Source: VXNE01 sp965116625 (GTDB taxonomy: Bacteria > Pseudomonadota > Gammaproteobacteria > Pseudomonadales > Azotimanducaceae). Taken from it: a stretch of DNA of 64,000 nt. How positions within the stretch are numbered: position 1 is the first letter of the stretch; every line of letters begins with the position of its first letter. The stretch spans positions 1,922,001 to 1,986,000 of the forward strand of contig OZ220717.1 of the NCBI GenBank assembly GCA_965116625.1. Reading direction: 5' to 3'. The position numbers were made by a program, and so were the translations under genes. The notes under the pieces are model-generated. The model was not told the DNA's origin. It saw only the letters and a program-made list of their open reading frames with translations, and did no database searches. Shown here in pieces: positions 54,201 through 61,258 of the stretch.

Positions 54201-56573
54201 GCGGAGGACGCCGGGGAGATCGGGTTCGCCGTTGCGCTGGACCGCCCGAGTGGGTCGGGAGTGACCGTCAACTATGCGACTGCGGACCCGTCGATGGGTC
54301 CGGTGGCGGCCGCTGGTACCGACTACGAGCGTGTGTCGGGCACGCTGACGTTTGTCCCGGGTGACGTCTCACGGACGGTTCGGGTACCGCTGCTGGATGA
54401 CAGCCTGGACGAGCCCGACGAAGCGTTCGCTCTCGTGCTGTCCGACCTGCGGGGAGCGACGCTTGGGAGAGGATCGGCGCTCGGCACGATCCTTGACGAC
54501 GACGAGCCTCCCGCGCTTGCTGTGGAGGACGCGGCGGGAGACGAGGACGTCGGGGCGCTGGAGTTCGAAGTGACCCTGGGCGCCCCGAGCGGGATCGAGG
54601 TGTCGGCCTCCTACGCGACCGCGGACGGCACCGCGACGGCGGGCAGCGACTACACGGCGGCGACGGGAACCCTGGTGTTCGCGCCGGGCGAAGTGTCGAA
54701 GACGATCCGGGTGGCGATCCTCGATGACGACCGGCACGAGGCGGACGAGGAGACGTTCGAGCTGTCGCTGTCCGGCCTCGTCAATGCCACCGCCGCGGAC
54801 GACACGGCCACGGGCACGATCCGCGACGACGACCTGGCGCCGCCGGCCGTCGCCGGAGAACTGCCCGCGGCGCTGCTGTGCGTGGGCGGAGCGCCCCTGG
54901 AACTGGATCTCGCCGCGTACTTCGGCGGCGACGAACTTCGGTTCAGCGCGGTCCCGTCGGCGCCGGACGTGGCGACGGCGGAACTCGCGGGGAGCCGTCT
55001 GACCGTCGCCCCGGTGTCCGAAGGCGAGTCTTCGGTCGCAGTGACGGCGGCCAACGACGCGGGTTTGATCGAGAGCTCGATGCGGGTGCGCGTCGTGACG
55101 GATCCCGCGGAGATCGAAGCGGTGGCCTCGGCATTGGCGTCGATCGGGCGGGCGGTGCTGACGAGCGTGACCGGGTCCGTTCAAGCCCGGTTCGCGGAGA
55201 CGGTCACGTCGAGCATTGCGGGCGATGGCGATGCGCAGGCAGCGGAGACCTATGCTGTCGTCGGGACGCAGTGGGACGACACCCTGACCCTGATGCGGGG
55301 CAACGGCTCCCGCGGATGGGACGCGAGTGGATTGCTCGATTCGGAAGACCGCATCGGCGACTGGTTCGATGCGATGAGCCACACGCACCGGCGCGCCATG
55401 TCACCGTTCTCGTTCTCGCTTGACTCCGCGCAATCCGCTTTGACGGGTCCGGACTGGTCGGTCTGGGGGCGCGGCGACGCGCACCGGTTCGAGTCGGAAA
55501 TCGACGGGAGTTCCCATCACGGAACCCTCACGGCGGTCCACTTGGGTGCGGATGCCCGGTTCGGCGACTGGCTCGTGGGTGTGTCCGTGTCGCGTAGCGG
55601 GGCGGAGGCGGACTACCGCTTTGATCGCTCGGTAGACGCCTGCGGCGGGGGCGGGGCTGGCGAGGGAATGATCGAAGCCGACCTGACCAGCGCGCATCCG
55701 TACGCGGGCCGGCGGGTTGGAGACGGCTGGGTCTGGGTGGCGGTGGGCGCGGGGGGCGGAGAAGTCACCGTGGAGCGCTGCGAGACAGGGCAGCGCCGCG
55801 AGGCCGACCTGTCTATGCGCCTTGGGGCGCTGGGCGGCCGGCATCCATTCGCGGGCGGTGAACGTATCGCCCTGTCGATCGTGGAAGAGATCGGCGTGCT
55901 GGACCTGACGACGGGAGACGCTCCCGGCCCGATCGGTGACCGCTCGGTGCGCGTGGGGCAGGCGAGGCTGGGATTGGAGGCCTCGGGCGTAGTGCCGGCG
56001 GGCTGCGAGTGCTCGCTGTCGAGTTACGTGCGGGCTTTCGCCCGCGGCGACTGGGGAGACGGCGACACGGGCGCGGGGCTGGAACTGGCAGCCGGCGTAC
56101 GCTTCAGGAACCTGCCGCGCCGAATCGGTATCGACGCCGGGATCCGAGCGCTCGCGGCGCACTCGGCGGAGGACGCCAGGGACCAGAGCGCCAACGTGAC
56201 GTTCTCGCTCTTGCCGAAATCGGACGGGACCGGATGGCAGGCGTCGATGCAGTGGCGGCAGGGGGGGAACGGGGGTCTTGGCATGATGAACGGCATCGCC
56301 TCCTGGACCCCGCCGTCAGCAAGGCTGCCGGGCGCGGAACGCCGCTGGATCGCGGAGAACCGGCTCGGCTATGGCATCATGGGCAGACGGGGCATCGCGA
56401 CGCCGTTCCTGGAGCTGGATATCGGTCACACGAGGCCGGGTGGTGCACGGTTCGGCGTACGCCACGACTACGGCAATCGCGCACGAGGCCTGGTGGTCGA
56501 GTGGGGTATCGAACCGGGCAATTCTGCAAGTCGTGGAAGCGGAATCCTCCTCGAAGCCTTGGGGCGTTTCTGA
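51273..56573 (+). CDS. Giant Calx-beta-repeat protein with autotransporter-like barrel
   Basis: A 1766-aa surface protein. A short signal sequence is followed by two divergent Calx-beta domains (about residues 60-275), then six very similar repeats of about 112 residues starting near 278, 393, 507, 622, 735 and 849, each with a VSVSGSGxPDAVDF core and a DDExxVExDETLTVSG segment. Two canonical Calx-beta domains follow (about 968-1190), a cadherin/Ig-like module, and a C-terminal region from about 1390 that alternates like an outer-membrane barrel and ends in F (LLEALGRF). Calx-beta loops usually bind Ca2+, so a Ca-dependent adhesin is likely. Separately transcribed. Confidence 0.85.
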   Translation: MLTRRSHVYAALLAITVAATSSARNESGIAFVTEYRSASHSLAASSNCWPDAPPNADVLCVSGPEHLVLDVTLSLTSASASEVTANLRSSDISAQAGVDYQAITQSVSFEANTTDTQVRIRFLDDLMAESDETFTIELRDKSDEERLPLDYIHVTILDEDRVTMTVRNRTANESEGEILHWIDLSEGITWPIELHARTVNGTATAPDDFEPINRRVTHVPDLSEGDVLLGIYRKHPIVDDAIDEPDETYRWVIRGLGGVNRSTSEGTMTITDNDPTSTSIALTVEPPRVSEGNGPTTVEVTAALDASARTEDTAVTVSVSGSGNDGAVDFAEIQDFTITIAAGETSGAGSFTLDPEDDAVDESDETVTVSGSSDLNVTGDTIVLADDDESSDRILLSASPARIAEDGGARIVELEATLNGSARTVATTVDVSVSGSGNPDAVDYTLDEAAFDITIAPGKTVGVAFLRVTPDDDAVDEQDEVLDITGTSDLSVTPTTVTLVDDEQTSTEVLLSASPSTVSEGAGATSVEVTARLDAAARTEETTVTVSVTGSGDPDAVDFAAVPVFTIVIAAETTSGTATFTLTPDDDNVGESTQTLTVDGSADLPVTATSITITDNDVASDSISLSASPVLVSEGDGAVSVRVTASLNGAARQTASTVTVSVAGSGDPGTVGFEPVADFTITIPASAASGTSVFELVPVDDGTVEADETLTLSGRSDLPVTSTTVRLTDDDDASTRILLSASPGRISEDGGPTPVTVTATLDRALRHSATSVRVSVSGSGDPEASDFAPVPDFAITIPANAASGMGTFVLTPEDDETVESDERLTISGRSDLPVTPASVALVDDDEESTRILLFLSVDPPRASEGNGEIRVTVTAAVDRGVRPDSTRIAVSVAGSGNPDAVDFAPVPDFDIVIPANAPTGTATFTVVPEDDRIVEEDETLTVSGVSDLPVTPATLELLDDDEESERIVLSVADVEAAEDAGEIGFAVALDRPSGSGVTVNYATADPSMGPVAAAGTDYERVSGTLTFVPGDVSRTVRVPLLDDSLDEPDEAFALVLSDLRGATLGRGSALGTILDDDEPPALAVEDAAGDEDVGALEFEVTLGAPSGIEVSASYATADGTATAGSDYTAATGTLVFAPGEVSKTIRVAILDDDRHEADEETFELSLSGLVNATAADDTATGTIRDDDLAPPAVAGELPAALLCVGGAPLELDLAAYFGGDELRFSAVPSAPDVATAELAGSRLTVAPVSEGESSVAVTAANDAGLIESSMRVRVVTDPAEIEAVASALASIGRAVLTSVTGSVQARFAETVTSSIAGDGDAQAAETYAVVGTQWDDTLTLMRGNGSRGWDASGLLDSEDRIGDWFDAMSHTHRRAMSPFSFSLDSAQSALTGPDWSVWGRGDAHRFESEIDGSSHHGTLTAVHLGADARFGDWLVGVSVSRSGAEADYRFDRSVDACGGGGAGEGMIEADLTSAHPYAGRRVGDGWVWVAVGAGGGEVTVERCETGQRREADLSMRLGALGGRHPFAGGERIALSIVEEIGVLDLTTGDAPGPIGDRSVRVGQARLGLEASGVVPAGCECSLSSYVRAFARGDWGDGDTGAGLELAAGVRFRNLPRRIGIDAGIRALAAHSAEDARDQSANVTFSLLPKSDGTGWQASMQWRQGGNGGLGMMNGIASWTPPSARLPGAERRWIAENRLGYGIMGRRGIATPFLELDIGHTRPGGARFGVRHDYGNRARGLVVEWGIEPGNSASRGSGILLEALGRF

Positions 56574-56861
56574 TGGAAGCCGTCAGGTGGGCGAACGGAT
56601 CATCCATTGACGGCTCCGGACTCGGACGCGCACCGACGATTCAGTGAAGCCCTGCACGTCAATCCGGTCGCGAGGTCCCAGAGTGCCGACTTCGTGGAGA
56701 TTTGGTTACCATCGTGGCACGCGACGGGAGCCCTGGCGACGGCCCGGGTCGCTGTTGGATGCCGGGGCCCGGTTCAACATCGGACCTGGCCTCGAACGTG
56801 GACGTAAGGTCAAACGCCCACGAGAAGCCGAGGAATCCATTACGCTGCCTGGAGATTCGAC

Positions 56862-57797
56862 ATGACGCAGCCGCACTTCGGGGTTACTGTTCCACAGATC
56901 AAGCGTCCCTGGGTAGCTGCGGCCGACGCCGCCCGGAACTTTGAAGCGATGGGCTACGACTCGCTATGGGTCTGCGACCATCTCTACGGACCGCAGTCCC
57001 CGCAGATACCCATCCTGGAAGCCTGGTCGATGATTTCCGCTCTCGCAGCCATCACCGAGCGGATCGAGATCGGCACGCTGGTCACGCCTGCGGGAATGCG
57101 CAATCCCGCACAATTGGGCAAGGTGATAGCCACAGTCGACAACATCGCGGGCGGTCGCGTCATTGCAGGGCTTGGCGGGGGTTGGATGCCGCGGGAGTTC
57201 ACCGACTTCGGCGTGCCGTTCTTGTCAGTGTCCGAGCGTCTTGGACAGTTGCGAGAGACCATCGAACTGTTGAAGCACATGTGGGGCGACGAAGAGTCCG
57301 TGACCTACGCGGGCGAGTTCGTGCGCGCGGACAACGTGGTGTGCCAGCCGAAACCCCCGCGCCGGGTGCCCATCCTGGTGGGCGGGGCAGGGGAGCAGGT
57401 CACGCTCAGGATCGTCGCCAGGGAAGCGGATATCTGGAACAACCTGGCGAGCCACCAGGCCGATCTCGGACGCAAGATGGAGGTGCTTCGACGGCACTGC
57501 GACGAAGTGGGCCGTGACCCGTCGGAGATCGTCGCGAGCCAGCAGTGCCTGGTGACGATCGCGCCGGACGACGCTACGGCCAAACCCATGGCGGATGCCG
57601 CGCAAAGGATATTCGGTGGACATCTCGGCGACCCGAAAGGCCCGCTGGCGATCACGGGTACGTCGGGGCGCTGCTGCGAGCAGATCGAAAAGCACATCGC
57701 ACTCGGCTGCACGATGTTCATCATCGAGTTTTTCGGCAGGGACACGAGGGAACCGGCCCAGCTCTTCGCGGAAGAGGTGATACCTAACTTCCGCTGA
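56862..57797 (+). CDS. LLM-class flavin/F420-dependent oxidoreductase
   Basis: A 311-aa luciferase-like monooxygenase family protein, distinct from the one at 22.9 kb. It opens with HFGVTVPQIKRPWVAAADAARNFEAMGYDSLWVCDHLY and has IEIGTLVTPAGMRNPAQLGKVIATVDNIAGGRVIAGLGGGW, the segment typical of F420-dependent members. RVPILVGGAGEQVTLRIVAREADIWN also fits. Whether F420 or FMN is used cannot be read from the sequence. The preceding 288 bp hold no gene I can support. Confidence 0.88.
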   Translation: MTQPHFGVTVPQIKRPWVAAADAARNFEAMGYDSLWVCDHLYGPQSPQIPILEAWSMISALAAITERIEIGTLVTPAGMRNPAQLGKVIATVDNIAGGRVIAGLGGGWMPREFTDFGVPFLSVSERLGQLRETIELLKHMWGDEESVTYAGEFVRADNVVCQPKPPRRVPILVGGAGEQVTLRIVAREADIWNNLASHQADLGRKMEVLRRHCDEVGRDPSEIVASQQCLVTIAPDDATAKPMADAAQRIFGGHLGDPKGPLAITGTSGRCCEQIEKHIALGCTMFIIEFFGRDTREPAQLFAEEVIPNFR

Positions 57798-57822
57798 CGT
57801 CCGGCAGGAAACGCCGTGTTCC

Positions 57823-58173
57823 CTATAGCAGTGCCTCCACCTTCACCGACGGACGCGCGATGACGGCGCGGTCGCCGCGCACGACCACGGGCCGTTGCAT
57901 CAATCTCGGATGCTCAAGCAGGAGCGCAACCACGGCGTCTTCGGTGGTGTAGTCCGCTGCGTCCAGTCCGAGGTCCTTGAAGTTCCTGTCCTTGCGAACA
58001 AGTTCGGCTGGCGGCTCCTCGACCATGGCGATGAAGCCGCGCAACGTTGCCTCGCCCAGGGGCTGCTTGATGTAGTTGATGACATCGAACTCGACGTCAC
58101 GCTCGCGCAGGATCTCCAGCGCGCCGCGCGACTGGCCTCAGCCGGGGTTGTGGTAGAGGGTGATGCGGTCCAT
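57823..58173 (-). CDS. ArsC-family arsenate reductase-like selenoprotein (in-frame UGA = Sec12)
   Basis: Read with one in-frame UGA, this is a 116-aa ArsC-family protein. It starts MDRITLYHNPG, then UGA at codon 12 (58140-58138), then GQSRGALEILRERDVEF. ArsC of plasmid R773 has its nucleophile Cys12 in NPxCGTSR, exactly here. The other R773 active-site residues, R60, R94 and R107, fall at identical numbers (LVRKD, MQRPVVV, IARPS). The ATG at 58173 has a strong AGGAG site, and the frame after UGA stays open with family conservation for 104 codons. A SECIS-like hairpin follows. I infer selenocysteine; a Cys-to-stop mutation in a decaying gene is the alternative. Substrate could be arsenate or a thiol-redox partner (Spx/ArsC fold). 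Confidence 0.82.
58104..58123 (-). promoter_or_regulatory. Candidate bacterial SECIS element
   Basis: In the mRNA, nucleotides 15-34 after the UGA fold as CGCGC paired with GCGCG, a U-U mismatch, then GG/CC, closing a 4-nt loop AGAU. A small apical loop with a G in its first two positions, 16-37 nt after UGA, is the bacterial SECIS model as I recall it; here the loop begins 22 nt after UGA. SelB would bind such a loop to deliver Sec-tRNA. Confidence 0.6.
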
Positions 58174-58198
58174 GGGGTACTCCTTCTGCGTGATTGCG

Positions 58199-58204
58199 AG
58201 TATA
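58199..58204 (-). promoter_or_regulatory. Possible -10 element for the ArsC-like gene
   Basis: TATACT on the minus strand, about 26 bp upstream of the ATG and after a terminator-like hairpin. No convincing -35 lies at the right distance, since that region is part of the hairpin. Suggests independent transcription, weakly. Confidence 0.3.
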
Positions 58205-58209
58205 GCGCC

Positions 58210-58230
58210 GCGGGGCCTGATGCGCCCCGC
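58210..58230 (-). terminator. Hairpin between the VOC and ArsC-like genes
   Basis: GCGGGGC (58210-58216) pairs perfectly with GCCCCGC (58224-58230) around a 7-nt loop. It lies 24 bp beyond the VOC gene stop on the minus strand, where a terminator would isolate the downstream ArsC-like gene. Confidence 0.5.
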
Positions 58231-58254
58231 ACGCGAAAGCCCCGGGTCCGCGGC

Positions 58255-58716
58255 TCAGGAGTCTTGTGTTTCGGTCTCCCAGTAAGTTGGGTTGTTCAGC
58301 GGCCCCGGCGTCTGTCCGAGCTGGATCAGCAGACCGTGTGCGCTTCTGGGCGAGATGAAGGCATCGATCCCGTGCGGATCGTCGAAGTGCTTGTCGACGA
58401 CGCGGACCCCGCGATTCTCGAGGTCGCGCGCCCTGTTCTCGAGATCGGGCGTCTGCAACGTCAGGTGGTGAAAACCTTCGCCGCGCCTTTCGAGGAACCT
58501 GGCGAGGAATCCCTCGGGGTTGATCGGTTCCAGCAGTTCGATGCAGAAGTCGTGCAGGTCGAACAGGCCGAGACGGAAGTCCCCCGAGTGGTGGTCGCGC
58601 GTGTAACGGTGTTTAGCCCCCAGGATGTCCTCGAAAAAGACGCGGGCGTCCTCGATGCTGTGCACGGCGATGCCGATGTGGTCGAGGCGGCCGAGCGGTT
58701 CGTTCTTGGTAGTCAC
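58255..58716 (-). CDS. VOC/glyoxalase-family protein (methylmalonyl-CoA-epimerase-like)
   Basis: A 153-aa VOC-fold protein with two beta-alpha-beta-beta-beta modules: LGRLDHIGIAVHSIEDARVFFEDILGA, then GEGFHHLTLQTPDLENRARDLENRGVRV and a final HGLLIQLGQ. The overall pattern resembles methylmalonyl-CoA epimerase. The last strand of that enzyme carries a metal glutamate (LIEL); here it reads LIQL, with Q in its place, so the metal site or reaction may differ. Precedes the ArsC-like gene on the same strand. Confidence 0.78.
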   Translation of the reverse strand: MTTKNEPLGRLDHIGIAVHSIEDARVFFEDILGAKHRYTRDHHSGDFRLGLFDLHDFCIELLEPINPEGFLARFLERRGEGFHHLTLQTPDLENRARDLENRGVRVVDKHFDDPHGIDAFISPRSAHGLLIQLGQTPGPLNNPTYWETETQDS

Positions 58717-58765
58717 TTGTCATCCCCCGCGGGTCCAGGAAGCCCTGCCATTCTAGCGGCGCCGT

Positions 58766-59164
58766 TTACGCGCGCGAACGTCTTGGCGGAAAGCGCCACC
58801 ATGCCCACACGACGAGCAGCCCGAACACCGTGTGGAGGGCAACGAACGCCCAGGTGGGCAGGTCGAAATAGAGGATCTGGTAGAGCCAGTACTGGATGAA
58901 GCTGCCTTCGTAGGTGGGTTGGCCATGCTGGATTCGAAGCCACATCTCGAGCGTGGTCAGGGGACAGACCATGCCTAGCCAGGTCTGTACGACGACAAAG
59001 CCGATGGCGGCGAGATGCGTGCCCCGAAACCACACGTTCCGTATCCAGGCCCATCCGAGATGGCCGCCGCAGACCGTCAACAAGAGCCCGACAACGACAA
59101 AGGCGACGAACAGCACATGCGTCACCAGGACGATGTCTGCCAGGTATTGATTGACGGACTGCAC
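58766..59164 (-). CDS. DUF2784 membrane protein
   Basis: A 132-aa protein with four predicted transmembrane segments (IVLVTHVLFVAFVVVGLLLTV, GTHLAAIGFVVVQTWLGMVCPLTTLE, QYWLYQILYFDLPTWAFVALHTVFGLLVV and others) and the characteristic CPLTTLEMWLR and QYWLYQILYFDLP motifs of DUF2784. Its function is unknown. It is on the same strand as the VOC gene, 49 bp upstream of it. Confidence 0.88.
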   Translation of the reverse strand: MQSVNQYLADIVLVTHVLFVAFVVVGLLLTVCGGHLGWAWIRNVWFRGTHLAAIGFVVVQTWLGMVCPLTTLEMWLRIQHGQPTYEGSFIQYWLYQILYFDLPTWAFVALHTVFGLLVVWAWWRFPPRRSRA

Positions 59165-59319
59165 TGGCGCTAACCGCTGGCCGCGCCGCAGGGCCTGACA
59201 ACCTCAAGGCGGCGGCGACTTTCTGGCTTTCGCATTTCGCTGAACCGCTGCATTGGTTTAGTGTAGCCGCAGGTGCGAGTGTCGCCGACACTTCGCGCGT
59301 CTTCAGTTGGCGGGAATTG

Positions 59320-59577
59320 ATGCACGTGGACGATGGCCGGGAGCTGCAGCGCGTACGATGGCGCAGCCGGCGCGGCATGCTGGAGCTGGATCTCTTCCTG
59401 GTGCCCTTTGCCGAGAATCGCTACGCGGACCTGACACCAGCCGACCGCGCTGCGTATCGCCGTCTCCTTGACCGCGAGGACTGGGAGATTCTGGATTGGT
59501 TGCGACAGGACTCCGCGCCGGCTCCGGGCCTGGCGGGTATCGTGGAACTCGTCAGGGCCGGGAGCGCGAGGGACTGA
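59320..59577 (+). CDS. sdhE: SdhE-type FAD assembly factor
   Basis: An 85-aa helical protein that promotes covalent flavinylation of SdhA/FrdA. The family motif RGxxELD is visible as RRGMLELDLFL near residues 18-28, followed by DREDWEILDWL in the C-terminal helix. The start could be ATG 59320 or the TTG directly before it. In many gammaproteobacteria it is near lysS, nadB or sdh genes; here it stands alone, divergent from DUF2784 and convergent with the aldolase gene. Confidence 0.88.
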   Translation: MHVDDGRELQRVRWRSRRGMLELDLFLVPFAENRYADLTPADRAAYRRLLDREDWEILDWLRQDSAPAPGLAGIVELVRAGSARD

Positions 59578-59582
59578 CCGCT

Positions 59583-60401
59583 TCAGGCGAGCAGCTTGTC
59601 GGCCAACGCCTTCAGGCGTTCCGTGCCTCCGCTGATGCGCACTCCGGACGCCAACTGCGCCGCGAGCGTCTCCTCCGTGCAGCCGTCCAGGAAGGCGATA
59701 CCGGCGGCCTTGCAGGCATCGAATACGCGTTGCCGGGCGGCGACCAGTTCAGGTTCGTCACGATGCCCATCCTGGAATCCGTGGGACATCGACATGTCCG
59801 CGGGCCCCCACTCCGCGAATGCGACCCCCGGCACGGCGGCGGTTTCAAACGCGTTCGCGAGCGCGCGCCGGTTTTCTATCTTGAGGCCGAGCAAAAGTTC
59901 CCCATCCGGATTCAGCGGCCACGGGTCGGCGCGATCCACGTATTGCTGCGGCGTGACCCCCCAGATGGCCGCCGCCGCGGCCTGCCCGCCGGACCCGCGG
60001 GTGCCGCCGCGGAAGGTGTAACGCATCGCTTCGACCACCGCTTCAACCGCATCGGGGCACTCGGCGTGGCAAAGCAGGAAGCCGTGCACGCCAACCGCGA
60101 GCAACTGGCGTATCTGCCAGGCATTGGCCCGCACCTGGTCAGGCTCTCGCCCCTCGAAGGGCAGTTCCACGAGCACGACGGGTGTCGGCGTGCGCACCGA
60201 TGCCATGCCCTGCATGAACCGGTTCATGCCCGGAATGTCCAGCGGGCCGTGCTCCATGCCGATATTGATGTAATCGGCCCAGGTATCCGCCATCGCCATC
60301 CCGGCTTCGAAGGTCAACTCCGCGCCGGTGTGGCTGCCGGTGTAGATAACCGGCCGGTCGTTGGCCAGGCGCGTCACCGCGCCGTTGATTCGGTCAGCCA
60401 T
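59583..60401 (-). CDS. HpcH/HpaI-family aldolase
   Basis: A 272-aa class II-type aldolase of the HpcH/HpaI (2,4-dihydroxyhept-2-ene-1,7-dioate aldolase/citrate lyase) family. The TIM-barrel shows DYINIGMEHGPLD near residue 43, the metal glutamate region LLGLKIENRRAL and VAFAEWGPADMSMSHGF with the metal aspartate. It follows the cupin gene by 54 bp on the same strand, which suggests a two-gene catabolic unit acting on a pyruvate-type or aromatic-derived substrate; the substrate is not identifiable. Confidence 0.85.
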   Translation of the reverse strand: MADRINGAVTRLANDRPVIYTGSHTGAELTFEAGMAMADTWADYINIGMEHGPLDIPGMNRFMQGMASVRTPTPVVLVELPFEGREPDQVRANAWQIRQLLAVGVHGFLLCHAECPDAVEAVVEAMRYTFRGGTRGSGGQAAAAAIWGVTPQQYVDRADPWPLNPDGELLLGLKIENRRALANAFETAAVPGVAFAEWGPADMSMSHGFQDGHRDEPELVAARQRVFDACKAAGIAFLDGCTEETLAAQLASGVRISGGTERLKALADKLLA

Positions 60402-60455
60402 CGCTTCTTTGCCCGTCGGGTGGATTCATCGACACGGGCCTGTTCTTCGGGATTC

Positions 60456-61118
60456 TCAGTCGTCAGACGCGTCTTCGGCCCGGATCGTGTCGCCGATTCT
60501 CGCGGGCCTGTGCCACTTGTCCCGGTTCTCGTTGGCCTGGTCGATGAGCCGCTGCATCGAATCCATCGTCCGCTCGTCGACCTTCATGCCGGGCTGGTCG
60601 GGGTCGCCGCCGCCCGGGTGAAACTCGAGCAGTTCGGCCCCGTTCGGGCCGCCGGTGTACTTGTACGGCATGCCCGCGGGAATGAAGAATCCGGACCCTG
60701 GCCCAAGACTGCGCCTGCCGACGATGAGTTCGCCATTGGTCACATAGTAGAGACAGTCGCCGCTGCCCGGATGGCTGTGACGGAACAGCGGAAAGCCGGG
60801 GCCGACCCAGATGTGGGTCAGGCTGCAGCCCTTGCGCGGCCGCTTGCCGCGGTTTTCCATCCCGCCCTCGTGGAAGAGCCCCGTAATCACCATGCCACCA
60901 GCATAGGACTTGAGGACCTCGGTCATCTTGTTGCGCACTTCCTCTTCGCCGTACTTCTCGAAGAGTTCGCTCATTTCCCATCCGGTCGTCGCCTTCGACC
61001 AGTCCGCGCGTTGCCATGTGTACTGTTCGTTCATCTCGGGATTGGCGAAGATCTCGAACCGGCGACTGGGGAGGTTGCGGGCTTTGGGTTTGTCGACTGG
61101 AACTTTCGTGCTGGCCAT
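60456..61118 (-). CDS. Cupin-domain protein
   Basis: A 220-aa protein with a single cupin barrel in the C-terminal half. Motif 1 is FPLFRHSHPGSGDCLYYVTNGELIVG, supplying two histidines, and motif 2 is GSGFFIPAGMPYKYTGGPNGAELLEFHPGG, where the usual histidine of the second motif is absent (Y replaces it). An N-terminal helical region of about 70 residues (EKYGEEEVRNKMTEVLKSYAGG) precedes the barrel. It may be a dioxygenase, isomerase or binding protein. Divergent from lipB; probably transcribed with the HpcH-type aldolase. Confidence 0.8.
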   Translation of the reverse strand: MASTKVPVDKPKARNLPSRRFEIFANPEMNEQYTWQRADWSKATTGWEMSELFEKYGEEEVRNKMTEVLKSYAGGMVITGLFHEGGMENRGKRPRKGCSLTHIWVGPGFPLFRHSHPGSGDCLYYVTNGELIVGRRSLGPGSGFFIPAGMPYKYTGGPNGAELLEFHPGGGDPDQPGMKVDERTMDSMQRLIDQANENRDKWHRPARIGDTIRAEDASDD

Positions 61119-61258
61119 CTACTCTCCTTTTCCTTCGGAGATAGCTTAACGCAAGTTTGGCCGTGAATTCGTTGGGACACCCCATGGGCGAGGCCCGGCG
61201 CAGGCGGATCGCATGAGGTCCGGCCACTATAATCTGCGCAACCAGGGGCATCGCGACG

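Noticed and set aside
57823..58044. A shorter ArsC C-terminal gene starting at an internal Met (MRGFIAMVEE)
   Set aside because: It would lack the active-site segment and has no ribosome-binding site; the full-length reading through UGA explains the conservation upstream and the AGGAG site at 58.18 kb.
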